Below are positions 12,676 through 22,558 of a stretch of 64,000 bases of DNA, one piece after another (position 1 is the stretch's first letter; the number at the start of each line of letters is the position of its first letter). The notes beneath the pieces were generated by a model. That model did not search any database. It saw only the letters and a list, made by a program, of their open reading frames with translations, and was not told the origin of the DNA. Origin of the DNA: Neodontobutis hainanensis (Eukaryota; Chordata; Actinopteri; Gobiiformes; Odontobutidae). Location: the NCBI GenBank assembly GCA_024349245.1, contig JALDNG010000020.1, positions 21,199,501 through 21,263,500 on the forward strand, written 5' to 3'. The translations under genes and the position numbers were made by a program.

Positions 12676-13846
12676 CACTGCATGCACAATTATTAGGCAA
12701 ATTATTATTTTGACCATATCATCATTTTATCCATAATTTCCAACTCCAAGCTGTATAAACATGAATCCTTATGGGATTTAATGCATATCAGGTGATGTGT
12801 ATTTGTGTAATGAGGGAGGGTGTGACCTAAGGAGATCAACACCCTATAGCAAGGTGTGCATAATTATTAGGCAGACTCTTCTCCTCAGGACAAATGGGCC
12901 AAAAAAAAAGATTTAACTGACTCTAAAAAGTCAAAAATTGTAAAAAGTCTTTCCCAGGGATGCAGCACTCTTGAAATATCTAAGATATTGGGGTGTGATC
13001 ATAGAACCATCAAACGTTTTGTAGAAAATAGTCAACAATGTCGCGAAAAACGGGTCGAGAAGAAAAGACGCAAAAAATAACCGCCAAAGATTTGCAAAGA
13101 ATCTAACATGAAGCTACCAGGAACCCATTATCCTCCAGTGCTGCCATATTCCACAACTGCAACCAACCTGGAGTGTCAAGAAGTACGAGGTGTTCAGTTC
13201 TCAGAGACATGGCCAAGGAAAGAAAGGCTGAAACCCAATCACCTCTGAACAAGACACATAAGTTGAAACGTCAAGAATGGGCCAAGAAATATATGAAGAC
13301 AGATTTTTAAAAGGTTTTGTGGACTGATTTGGAACTTTTGGGCCCTTCTTCAGCAGGACACAGTGAAGGTAAACAGTGCACCTCTCTGAACAGTGTCTGG
13401 GAGGCTGCGGTTGCGGCTGCACAAAAAGTTGATTCTGACCAGATCAAGAAACTGACTGACTCCGTGAATGGAAGGCTTGTGGCTGTTATCGAAATGAAGG
13501 GTGGCTATAGTGGTCACTGAATTGTGTTTTTTTTTTTTTAATTTCAGAAAAGTTTATTTGTAAATTTTGAGTTTGTTCATTATTCTCACTTTAAAAGATA
13601 AAAATAAAGAAGTCAGATAGGAAAATCTTTGTTTTTTTATTTAGTTGCATAATAATTAGGCACACCAATAGTTACCTAATAATGGTGTACCTGTAGATAT
13701 TCTCTTAAGAAAGCCAAAACTTTACTCTTACTTCTTAAATGTTCAGGTTTGAGAGTTTGTTAACATTTTGGATTGATCAAGAGCACTGAGGTTGTCACAA
13801 TAACAAAATTTATCTTCAAAAATACAACTTGCTTAATAATTTAAAT
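12676..13846 (+). mobile_element. Tc1/mariner-type transposon, internally deleted
   Basis: The left end CACTGCATGCACAATTATTA is a terminal inverted repeat. An internal echo (GCATAATTATTAGGCAGAC) occurs at 12860-12880, and the right side has CATAATAATTAGGCAC and a decayed tip near 13846. It encloses a broken transposase. A second, 5'-truncated copy in reverse is at 19866-20325 and shares the right-end sequence (GTACACCATTATTAG and TGAACATTTAAG in the copy's orientation). Confidence 0.8.
12891..13520 (+). pseudogene. Tc1-like transposase, frameshifted and deleted
   Basis: The ATG at 12891 begins MGQKK, followed at once by a frameshift in an A-run. The N-terminal DNA-binding half can then be followed in pieces: KSKIVKSLSQGCSTLEI-like, DHRTIKRFVENSQQ-like, and DMAKERKAETQSPLNKTHKL-like. 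The frame then reaches KVLWTD (first catalytic aspartate) and jumps across a deletion to the C-terminus (QIKKLTDSVNGRLVAVIEMK, stop at 13518-13520). The remaining catalytic residues are lost with the deletion. Confidence 0.75.
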
Positions 13847-14729
13847 GATGTATAAACTTATCAATAGACAAACATGTTTAAATAAATATGGGGACATTTG
13901 ACATTTCTGGAGCCCTAATTTAAGAAATAATAAAAGGGCACTTGTTCACTTCTAATTTGTCCCAAACTTTCTCCTTTCATAAAAGAAAATTGTGTTAAAA
14001 TTGAGATTAGACTTGTGAATTGAATCGACTTTTGAGTTGGGTGAATCATTACATCCCTATTTGTGACATTCATATAGTATCATGGCCACATGGAAAACAT
14101 ACATTGTACAAAATTTAAAAACAGTGAAAAATTGATGTGTCTGACATCAGTAACAGTAAAGATTTCTCCTTTAGCCAACTGTGAAGCCCCTAATAAAACA
14201 TGACAGCCCAATAAGAGTGTATTTGTGTGTATTTTTTCTCAATGAGGAGCTGAACGGACTGCTAATGCACAACGCTGACACAGGATTAATTGCTTGTTTG
14301 GCGACAGCAGCTGGTGATTTGGCCTCTTGGTCACAATGCCACATTCTAAACAAAGACAGTCGGAAAGTAATTAAGCATCTAATGAGCAATGAAAATGTAT
14401 TATTCTGTAAATATTTTCAATGTTCAATGTTTACCAAGGTCAAATATGATGATGCACAAAGACACAGAGTGATAAAGCAGATACATATTATAGTAATCTA
14501 TCTCAGCAGCAGATGTCTCCATGTGGACCCCAAGATAAAATCCTCACGAGTGAAAAGTAAAAGAGTTAATGGAAATGTTATTCAAATATGTATGTATGTG
14601 TATTTTATATACTACATATATACATACAATATAAATATATAGAAAGAACGTAACAAGTTAATTACTGTTTAAAGTTTTTACAGCCTTCTGTTCTGTCTCC
14701 ACTGTCATAACTAAGAGACTTAAGCAGTT

Positions 14730-14730
<1 letters not shown>
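13847..14730. other. AT-rich stretch, no recognised gene
   Basis: No supported feature. A 153-codon open frame on the plus strand (14181-14642) has no recognisable domain and runs into low-complexity AT sequence, so I do not call it. Confidence 0.4.

Positions 14731-14779
<49 letters not shown>
14731..14779. repeat. (TA)n microsatellite bordering the Rex6/Dong element
   Basis: An uninterrupted run of about 24 TA units stands directly where the LINE sequence stops. A shorter TA run (16661-16674) stands at the other border of the same element. Confidence 0.95.
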
Positions 14780-14781
<2 letters not shown>

Positions 14782-15400
14782 CAGTCTGTCCTCCGTGCAC
14801 CTGTGTTCCTGCACATTATGCAAGCCACTTGGTTATGGCGTTCCATGTATGCTTTCCCTGCCAGCATCTTACACCCTGCAGTTATGTGCTGGATTGTCTC
14901 AGGGGCCTGTTTGCACAGCCTACACCTTGGGTCTTGTCTGGTGTGGTAGATCTGGGCCTCTATTGCTCTGGTGCTCAGGGCCTGCTCCTGTGCAGCCATG
15001 ATAAGTGCCTCTGTGCTGTCCTTCAGTCTGGCCCGTTCTAGCCATTGGTAGGATTTCTTGATATCAGCCACTTCAGTTATGTTCCGGTGGTACATCCCAT
15101 GTAGGGGTTTGTCCTCCCGTGATGGTCCCTCCTCCAGCTCCTCTTCCGCTGTTCCCCATTGCCTGAGACATTCACTAAGCACGTCATCTGTTGGGGCCTT
15201 ATCTTGGATGTACTTGTGGATCTTGAATGTTTCATCCTGGATAGTTGCTCTTACACTCACTAGTCCATGGCCGCCTTCCTTGCGGCAAGCTTACAGTCTC
15301 AGGGTGCTGGATTTGGGATGGAACCCTCCATGCATGGTGAGGAGCTTTTGTGTCTTAACGTCTGTGGTCTGTATCTCTTCCTTTGGCCACCTTATTATTT
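14782..15400 (-). pseudogene. Rex6/Dong-type ORF, post-RT block with CCHC motif
   Basis: After the deletion the frame resumes at KKIIRWPKEEIQTTDVKTQK, then LLTMHGGFHPKSSTLRL, SVRATIQDETFKIHKYIQ, and the conserved KSYQWLERARLKDSTEALIM and AAQEQALSTRAIEAQIYHTR. The zinc-binding pattern CRLCKQAPETIQHITAGC (CX2C...HX4C) is intact. Translation then breaks at the microsatellite, before the restriction-like endonuclease domain. Long plus-strand frames over this interval are antisense shadows. Confidence 0.85.
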
Positions 15401-16599
15401 TCTTCTTTAGCCAGTAGGTGTGGATCCTGTCAGGTGCTGTCCAGTTTTTCATACCTGAGACTCTTTCCTAGATGTTTGCCGCTGTGATGGTAACTGGATT
15501 CTGTTCAGGGAGGTTGCTGTGGTCCTCTCTCAGAGCCACCAGCCACTGTGCATCGCTGTTGTGTGATGCCTCCCTCTCCCATATATTTTTCCAGTATTGT
15601 TCAGTTTCCAGCCTTGGTGGGTCGGCTCTGCTGTTATTTTTACCCTGCCACTGAGCGTACACTTTCGCAGGTTGAGTTGCGAACAGCCGGTTTATTCTTC
15701 TGGCTTCATTCTCTCTTGCGTACCTCTTTAGACGGCTGGCCAAGGCTTGGAGCCTTTGTTTGGCAGTTTCAAGTGCTTCAGGTATTGGCATCTGGTTGTA
15801 CCTATTGGGTACTTGTTTTCTCATTGCACCTTTCTTGGCCTCTTTCAATTGGCTCACTTCTCTCCGTGCCTTCTTGATTTTAGCCTCCAACCTTTGTTTC
15901 CATGGTGGGTATTGTTTCTCATGGTTGCTCTTATAGCCAAGCATCTTGAGGTTCACTGCTACTGAGGTGTATATCAGCTCATTGGTTTCAGTGATGGTTA
16001 CGGTAGGGATCGCACTCAATGCTGCATTCACATCTAGGAGACTTTCTGATGGTACTTCACTTAGCCGTTGTAGTTTGCGTCGGGGTTGCCTTTCATTCAT
16101 TCTCGCCATGATCTTGTCTCTAGGTCAGTCGCTGCCTCGTTCAACGTTATTGCACTTGTTGGGGCTTCGTACCCAATCTCTGGTTGGGGAGCCCCCGTTG
16201 GCTCCCTTCTGACCTCTCGTCCTGGCTCCCCCTTACCGTAGCATTTGTGTTGTATCTCGTCAATCTCAAGTTGTGATAGCAGTTGCCGCTTGTGGATGTT
16301 GGAACACTGAGCTACTAGTTGCTTCGATGTAAGCGTGGACTGTGGGTTTCGAAGTAACCATTCATCCCACATCCTCTTCATGTAACCCCTCTGACTGGGG
16401 TTACTGGAGTAGTAGCATTCCAACAGAGCCTTGTTATCGCATCTCGCCATCTCCGTGTTGTTTTTGTTCCTGTTCTTGTTCTTTTTCCAGTAGCCCATTT
16501 GTCATCAAGTTGCTCTGGTTCCCCAACACCTGACGCAGACCTTGTTTGGCCGGTCGCCGTCTGATCCGGCTTCTCATAGCATTTATTGTCTCTCATCAT
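15400..16599 (-). pseudogene. Rex6/Dong-type ORF, N-terminal block, frameshifted
   Basis: It starts MMRDNKCYEKPDQTATGQTR at 16599. A frameshift near 16437 moves to DNKALLECYYSSNPSQRGYM and KRMWDEWLLRNP. A second shift near 16100 moves to RRKLQRLSEVPSESLLDVNA, then a long basic helical region (WKQRLEAKIKKARREVSQLK, ARRINRLFATQPAKVYAQWQ). It ends just as the RT would begin (NWTAPGPDRIHTYWLKK). This N-terminal part is thought to bind nucleic acid. With RT missing the copy is dead. Confidence 0.85.
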
Positions 16600-16680
16600 T
16601 TTTATGAGGTAGGCAGTAGCGTGAAGGGTCTTGCCTAAGGACCCTCACTGGATAGCGCTGGATATATATATATATAACTT

Positions 16681-17106
16681 TGTGAGAATCCAACCCTCCT
16701 GTGCCCAAAGCAGCAGTCCTATACAGGGCCGTAGAAGCTGTCTTACAGCCCGCTACCCCTAACACAACCCCGGGCCTAATCACTAACGAAAGAAAAAAGC
16801 GAAAACAGGACAGCCGGTCCCACCAGGTTAAACAAAAAGAGCTCAACAGCTTAAACGTGCTCTGGCACACACACCCGGCATCGGCCACAGCCGACATAAT
16901 CTGGCAGGCGGAACCAGAGGGATGAGGAGAGCTCGCAAACGAGCTGAGAACAAAGATATAGTCCATGTCAGCTAGAGGAAGTCAAAGAGAGCACCCGGTG
17001 ACATTACCAATAGGCCTATTAATAGGCTACAAAAATTCCTCTAATGAAATAAAAAAAAGTGAAAAGGTGAGTAAAATATGTCTAAGTGCGTCACCAGCAC
17101 CTAACA
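16681..17106 (-). repeat. 3' LTR of the Gmr1-type element
   Basis: It matches 29978-30430 over its full length except for about 30 bp missing after base 16706 (where the other copy has an AAATCAAATAAACCATG-type insert) and scattered changes. Shared landmarks are CTATACAGGGCCGTAGAAGC and AACGTGCTCTGGCACACACA. It lies directly downstream of the polypurine tract, which defines it as the 3' copy. Confidence 0.85.
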
Positions 17107-17121
17107 CCCCCACCCCAAAAT
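17107..17121 (-). other. Polypurine tract
   Basis: On the minus strand the bases just before the LTR read TTTTGGGGTGGGGG, directly abutting TGTTAGG. In LTR retrotransposons this is the RNase-H-resistant primer for plus-strand DNA synthesis. Its exact contact with the LTR supports the LTR border. Confidence 0.75.
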
Positions 17122-17175
17122 ACTGGACAATGGTGGTGGACAAAAAAAGTTAAAACATTGTCCAGTTTTCAAGCC

Positions 17176-17592
17176 CTACAACGCTTTGGCCAAAACATTA
17201 TATTTTCCGCTTATATGTCTAAGATCGACATTATACTCCTGCAAATGGAAACTCCAGTTCATTAAGTGCCTGTTTTTGTTGCGCATGCGGTGCAAAAACA
17301 CGAGCGAAAAATGGTCCATAAAAACTATAACAGGAGAACTAGCGGAACCAACATAAACTTGCTTTAAGGCCAGAATCAGGGCAAGAGCCTCTTTTTCAAT
17401 AGTTGAAAACCATTTCTGATGGCAGTCAAGTTTCTTAGAAAAGTACAAAACTGGGTGATCAAAGTCATCTACATCTTGCACCAAAACAGCGCACCCAGTG
17501 TCACTGGCATCTACAGCCAATTTACAGTAAAAGGCCTCTCAAAGTAAGGTGCAGCAAGCACAGGAGCGCACAACAACAAGGACATGGTGTTT
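17176..17592 (-). pseudogene. Gypsy RNase H domain (Gmr1-type)
   Basis: The frame reads AVDASDTGCAVLVQDVDD (first catalytic aspartate), YFSKKLDCHQKWFSTIEKEA (catalytic glutamate), IVFMDHFSLVFLHRM (catalytic aspartate), and EYNVDLRHISGKYNVLAKAL at the end. It degrades RNA in the RNA-DNA hybrid in intact elements. The domain is nearly intact in sequence but lies in a broken polyprotein. It ends 55 bp before the polypurine tract. Confidence 0.85.
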
Positions 17593-18240
17593 TCAAAAGC
17601 AAGTTTGACAGCTGTCAGACAACATAAAAGGCACCTTAGAGCTCAATAGGTTTGTTAATGGAGACGCCACAGCAGAAAAGTTCTTACAAAACCCCCAATA
17701 ATAACCAACCATTGCCATATAACGACACAGCTCAGTGCGGGTGGTTGGGACTGGAAAAACAATAAAACTTTCAACTTTTGCTTGTACATGACATACCTGA
17801 CCTCCCCCCACCACCTTTCCCAAGTAGGTGACTGTTGCCTGAGCAAATTCACATTTAGATAAATTCAACGATCTTCACCCTTAGATTTAATAGCAAGCAG
17901 GCAAGGTGAACTCCAGGCACTATAACCTGGATCAGCTATATTTTGGGCCAACATGTATTCTACCTGCTGCTTAAGACGGACACGTTTGTCAGGATTGACA
18001 GTATAAGGGTGTTGCTTGATGGGCGGAGTATCACCAACATTAGTTGTAATGCACCAGGACTGTTGTTTGACACTGTACAACTGAAAACAAAGATTTATTG
18101 TCATTTAACAATTCCGCCAAATCTGAGCACTGAACCTCTGGAAGATGAGCTAAATGAAAATAAATATTATTTATAACGTCAGAATTTAACAGCTTTCCTT
18201 GAGTCAATGCTTCAGATGCACCAGGACTGTTGTTTGACAC
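17593..18240 (-). pseudogene. Gypsy reverse transcriptase with deleted catalytic core
   Basis: The RT entry is visible from VGDTPPIKQHPYTVNPDKRV to QNIADPGYSAWSSPCLLAIK, and the RT exit from LSKCEFAQATVTYLGKVVGG to NFSAVASPLTNLLSSKVPF. The middle, which should hold the YxDD catalytic box, is missing near 17866. A 167-bp exact duplication (18051-18384) also covers the start of this domain. Loss of YxDD makes the copy inactive. Confidence 0.85.
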
Positions 18241-18384
18241 TGTACAACTGAAAACAAAGATTTATTGTCATTTAACAATTCCGCCAAATCTGAGCACTGA
18301 ACCTCTGGAAGATGAGCTAAATGAAAATAAATATTATTTATAACGTCAGAATTTAACAGCTTTCCTTGAGTCAATGCTTCAGAT
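18051..18384. repeat. Exact 167-bp tandem duplication
   Basis: Bases 18051-18217 and 18218-18384 are identical base for base, beginning GCACCAGGACTG and ending GCTTCAGAT. The unit is not a multiple of three and so shifts the frame between integrase and RT. Complete identity inside an otherwise decayed element suggests a recent duplication, or an assembly artefact. Confidence 0.95.
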
Positions 18385-18399
18385 AGAGCCCCGCCTCCT

Positions 18400-19505
18400 T
18401 CATCAGTGACTGGCAGCTGTATTATTTACTGAGGTTAAACAAGAGGCGGCACCTTTAGTACCGAAAAGCGCTTCTGGAACCTTTCCAGTATTAAGACAAG
18501 GTGCTGCGACTTCAGCACTGGACAGCGCCACAGGAGTAACAGCAGCATCAAAGTGACAAGTGACGGAGAAGAAGGTGTGACATAACCGGGACCCACGACG
18601 TCTGTCAGGCGTGGCTCCTAGATAGTTCCTGTCTCCAACCTTTTTCTGAATAACATAAGGCCCACTGTAGCAATCTTGAAGGCTCGAACCTGGAACACCA
18701 ACACTTGGACACCAGGCTGAAACTCACGAACTTTAGCATGTCTGTCCAACCAGTTCTTCATTTTAGTCTGTGCAACTTCCAAGTTGTCATTTCTCTTTTA
18801 GGAGTTTTAAGGGACCACAAACCGTGTGTGCAAAAAACAACTTTAAAAGGACTAAAACCAAGGGATATCTGAACCACCTCCCGAATAGCAAACATATGGA
18901 AGTGAACCCCTTCATTCCAGTCATTTTCAACTCCAAACAATATATACGGAGCATAGTCTTAGGCGTCTGGTGAAAGCGTTCCAGTGCACCTTGGCTCTCT
19001 GGATGATAAGTGCTAGAGTGACAATGCTGGATGTTGAGCTGAGAACTTTGGTCTGTCTGAACAACCTTAGGCAGACCAAACAGTGAGAAAAACTGGAGTT
19101 GTGATTTTTCGCACAGGAAAAACCTCTGGGAAGCGAGTGGATACACACAAGGATTTTTTTTCCTGAATTGGTTCGAGGAAGCGGCCCCACACAATCAACC
19201 GACACCCGTTCAAAATGTTGACCAACGGCTGGGATTGGATATAAAGGAGCGGGAGGAACAGTTTGATTTGGTTTTCCCGAAACTTGGCATCAATGACATG
19301 ATTTACAGTAACGCACTTTAATTCCCGGCCAAAAGAGATGTCGCAGAATGAGATGATAACTTTTCTAAATTCCTAAATGACCAGCCAGAGGAGTATCAAC
19401 TTTAATATCTCATTTCGATATGGAGTAGGAACTACAATCTGCGTCACAACACTCCACTCTTCCACTGGAGAGACATTTAATGGCGTCCATTTGCGCATCA
19501 ACAAA
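18400..19505 (-). pseudogene. Gypsy integrase with GPY module, located upstream of RT
   Basis: In minus order: CQVSGKPNQTVPPAPLYPIP-like linker after the zinc finger; SVDCVGPLPRTNSGKK (first catalytic Asp); LFGLPKVVQTDQ (second Asp); TYHPESQGALERFHQ (catalytic Glu); then SGPYVIQKKVGDRNYLGATP (GPY/F module) near 18650. Several frameshifts separate these. It then runs directly into the RT start. This gives the order integrase-RT-RNase H, as in Gmr1-like gypsy elements and unlike most Ty3/gypsy elements. Confidence 0.8.
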
Positions 19506-19865
19506 CCGTTAAATAGCTAGTAGACATCACCAGTAACGGCAACGTCAAACAAGGCTGTTAAGGACTCATAGTTTTTTGGGTCAGTGATCAACTGCGGCAG
19601 AGACAAAGACAGGCTGTCAATATTAACGACATTTGCCAGACTCTTACTGTCACTATTAGCGGCTAACAGAGCTACATTTGTAGACTCAGCGGCTGGTTTA
19701 CACAGAAAACTGTCACTCAAGTGAACCTCCTCATGGTGCTTGTTATGCATGAACCTAGTAACAGCACAAGAACTTTACCACGGGCTAAGTCGTTTCCCAT
19801 AATGAAGTGAATTCCTTTAATCGGAAACTCAGCCCTCACTCTGACTTCCACTTCACCTGATACTA
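19506..19865 (-). pseudogene. Gypsy aspartic protease C-terminal part
   Basis: Minus-strand translation shows VEVRVRAEFPIKGIHFIMGN followed by DLARGKV, the C-terminal ILGNDLA-type signature of this family's protease, then an open stretch (to 19517) leading toward the integrase. The catalytic DSG triad would lie upstream and has been removed by the Tc1-like piece that begins at 19866. Confidence 0.65.
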
Positions 19866-20325
19866 CACTGTGTGCAAAATTATTAGGCAAGGTGTACTTT
19901 TGAGGATTAATTTTGTAATTGTATAACTATAGTGCTCTTGGTCAATCCAAAATGTTAACAAAGCCTCAAACCTGAACATTTAAGTAGTAAAAGGGCTGTT
20001 TTGGCTTTCTTAAGACAATATCTACATGTACACCATTATTAGACAACTAATAGTGTGCAGAATTATTATGCAATTAAATGAAAAACAAAGATTTTCATAT
20101 CTCACTTGTTTATTTATTACATATCAAGTGAGAATAATGAACAGGTGTTTTTAATAGGGTTTAAGTCAGGTGAAGAAGGGGGCCATGTCATTAGTTTTCA
20201 TCTTTAAGGCCTTTACAGGCCAGCCACACAGTGGAGAACTTTGATGCATGTGATGCAGGGTTGCCTTGCATAAAAAACAAAGTCTTCTTGAAAGATGCAG
20301 ACTTTTTTCTATACCACTGGATTTG
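19866..20325 (-). mobile_element. Tc1/mariner-type transposon copy, 5'-truncated, inside the gypsy element
   Basis: The terminal inverted repeat CACTGTGTGCAAAATTATTA at 19866 matches the family at 12676. On the minus strand the transposase end is readable: SRRLCFL, then MQGNPASHASKFSTVWLACK, KGLKDEN and a DLNPIKN-type block. The aspartate expected in MQDN is glycine, and the glutamate expected in PIEN is lysine, so the catalytic triad is destroyed. The 5' half is missing where the hAT-like sequence begins. Confidence 0.75.
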
Positions 20326-21286
<961 letters not shown>

Positions 21287-21305
21287 GTTTGAAGAAAGTG
21301 TCTAC

Positions 21306-21663
21306 TTAAAATTGGCAGTAGGTCTGAGAGAGGATTTTGAGTCTTTTTTCAACCCGAAATTTTTCTTGAGTTGGAGCAGCACTTAGTTGTAACTCACAGA
21401 AACATATCTTTTTTTGCTGATCAAGTTTTTTAGCTTCTGACTCAAACTGGAACGCTTTTTCTTTGACATGGAGGCGCTGTAACTCAACCTCTAACTTCTT
21501 AAGTCTAACCATATCATCTACCTTTTTAGTTAAGTGCTCAGGAATTTCAGTTTCAAAAAGAAAAATACCCTTTTCAACTAAAGAAACGTCAATGCCATAA
21601 TAACCAGCGATCAACAACAGGTTATTCATTGTGCATTTATCAAAAATGTCCAATGAAGGGCTT
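21306..21663 (-). pseudogene. Gypsy gag N-terminal part (Gmr1-type)
   Basis: From the left border of the dispersed repeat the minus strand reads SPSLDIFDKCTMNNLLLIAG and YYGIDVSLVEKGIFLFE, then a coiled-coil-like region (VRLKKLEVELQRLHVKEKAF). This is the start of gag, which assembles the particle. The true start codon is at 21931 (MEFKVEDFVS), separated from the rest by the repeat at 21664-21905. The frame stops at 21306 at the hAT-like insert, and the capsid and zinc-knuckle regions are missing. Confidence 0.7.
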
Positions 21664-21905
21664 GACAAGGCAAGGCAAGGCAATTTTATTTATATAGCAC
21701 AATTCATACACTGGGTAACTCAAAGTGCTTTATAGAAATAAAAGACAATTTACAAGATTTAGATTTAGAAACATAAGAAAAATTAAAAGCAATATAAAAG
21801 AAGAAGAGTGCAGATAAAAAAACATTTTAAGTTGTGGTGTAGGCGGAGCTAAAAAGGAAGGTTTTTAACCTCCCCTTGAACATTGTTAAAGGTGGAGGAT
21901 TGACA
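21664..21905. repeat. Dispersed teleost repeat inserted in gag
   Basis: The head GACAAGGCAAGGCAAGGCAA followed by TTTTATTTATATAGCACAAT and CTCAAAGTGCTTTATAG is a widely scattered fish repeat. It splits the gag start (21906-21931) from the next gag codons (21663). It has no coding capacity. Confidence 0.65.
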
Positions 21906-22101
21906 CAAAATCCTCCACCTTAAACTCCATTGTTAGTTCACCAAGACAAATCCAAAAACAGAAACAAATTACAACAAAGCACCACAAACGCCACAAAGTT
22001 ACCGACAAAACAACCAAAAGGCAACTTATCACAAACGGCTACAAACAGCTATGTTCCAAGCGTTAATGAGGCACATTAAATACAACCACAAAGAAAGTTA
22101 C
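21906..22101 (-). other. Gag start codon and part of the Gmr1-type 5' leader
   Basis: ATG at 21931 (minus) opens MEFKVEDFVS. Upstream bases up to 22101 resemble the leader segment 29764-29977 on the far side of the inserted LTR element (shared words GTTTGTAGCCG/GTTTATAGCCG and GGTTGTTTT/GGTAGTTTT). This supports the view that both belong to one leader interrupted by the 22.1-29.8 kb insertion. Confidence 0.55.
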
Positions 22102-22116
22102 TGTCATGGCCCAGGT

Positions 22117-22124
22117 GCAGAAAG
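22117..22124. repeat. hAT target-site duplication, left copy
   Basis: GCAGAAAG directly precedes the CAGGCGC end of the hAT element. The identical octamer follows its other end at 26706-26713. The uninterrupted LTR copy at 29658 has this octamer once. Confidence 0.95.
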
Positions 22125-22469
22125 CAGGCGCGGTTGATCTATTATGGGCGCTGGGGCGCCGCCCCTCCTACCAAGTAAAAAAATAAATAAATAAATAAAA
22201 TTCAGTTTGAAAAAAACATGACTTTCTTCTGTACGTGTTTTTAACACTAGAATGAGGGAGATGGGGTGGGGGAGGGGGTCTTTTTGTCTACCAGCTTCAT
22301 CATGTGCCGCATAACATCATAAATGTGTAGTTTTCTTTTTACAGTCTATGGTCGTTTTATGCTCGGGGAGCCGAGAAAGGGCGCCCTCACTATCTAACCA
22401 ATGGAGCTCTGATATGCTATAAAACGTCACTAAATATGATCAATTCAACCAATCAGTGACGCGCAGTAA

Positions 22470-22514
22470 TTATTCTCCGATGGGCGCTTTGCCTCTGCGC
22501 CCATCGGAGAATAA
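22470..22514. repeat. Perfect hairpin, 18-bp arms, in the hAT 5' region
   Basis: Left arm 22470-22487 (TTATTCTCCGATGGGCGC) and right arm 22497-22514 are exact reverse complements around a 9-base loop. It lies about 75 bp before the transposase start and next to a second hairpin. Confidence 0.95.
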
Positions 22515-22520
22515 CATGAG

Positions 22521-22558
22521 TTGGGTGTGGTCACGCGGCAGTGCGTGACCACACCCAA
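22521..22558. repeat. Perfect hairpin, 16-bp arms, in the hAT 5' region
   Basis: Left arm 22521-22536 (TTGGGTGTGGTCACGC) and right arm 22543-22558 pair exactly around the loop GGCAGT. It starts 6 bp after the preceding hairpin and ends 32 bp before the transposase ATG. It could act as a transposase or host-factor binding site, or form a 5' leader structure. Confidence 0.95.

Larger units (their letters stand above)
14780..16660 (-). mobile_element. R4-clade LINE of the Rex6/Dong type, internally deleted and 3'-truncated
   Basis: The minus-strand frames carry the N-terminal region, the region after the RT, and the CCHC-like cysteine motif of this single-ORF LINE clade, which uses a restriction-enzyme-like endonuclease. 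Nearly the whole RT is deleted (junction near 15400-15440) and the terminal endonuclease is missing. The 5' leader (16600-16660) abuts a short TA run and the 3' break abuts the long TA run. Confidence 0.85.

Noticed and set aside
14181..14642. A 153-codon open frame on the plus strand
   Set aside because: AT-rich, no domain, ends in low-complexity TA sequence, and no splice or promoter context supports it.
14795..16533. Many plus-strand open frames of 60-119 codons
   Set aside because: All are opposite the Rex6/Dong-type coding blocks and have no similarity of their own.
16674..17106. A separate SINE or satellite because the sequence recurs at 29978-30430
   Set aside because: The position next to a polypurine tract and RNase H, and the TG...CA ends, identify both copies as LTRs of one element.
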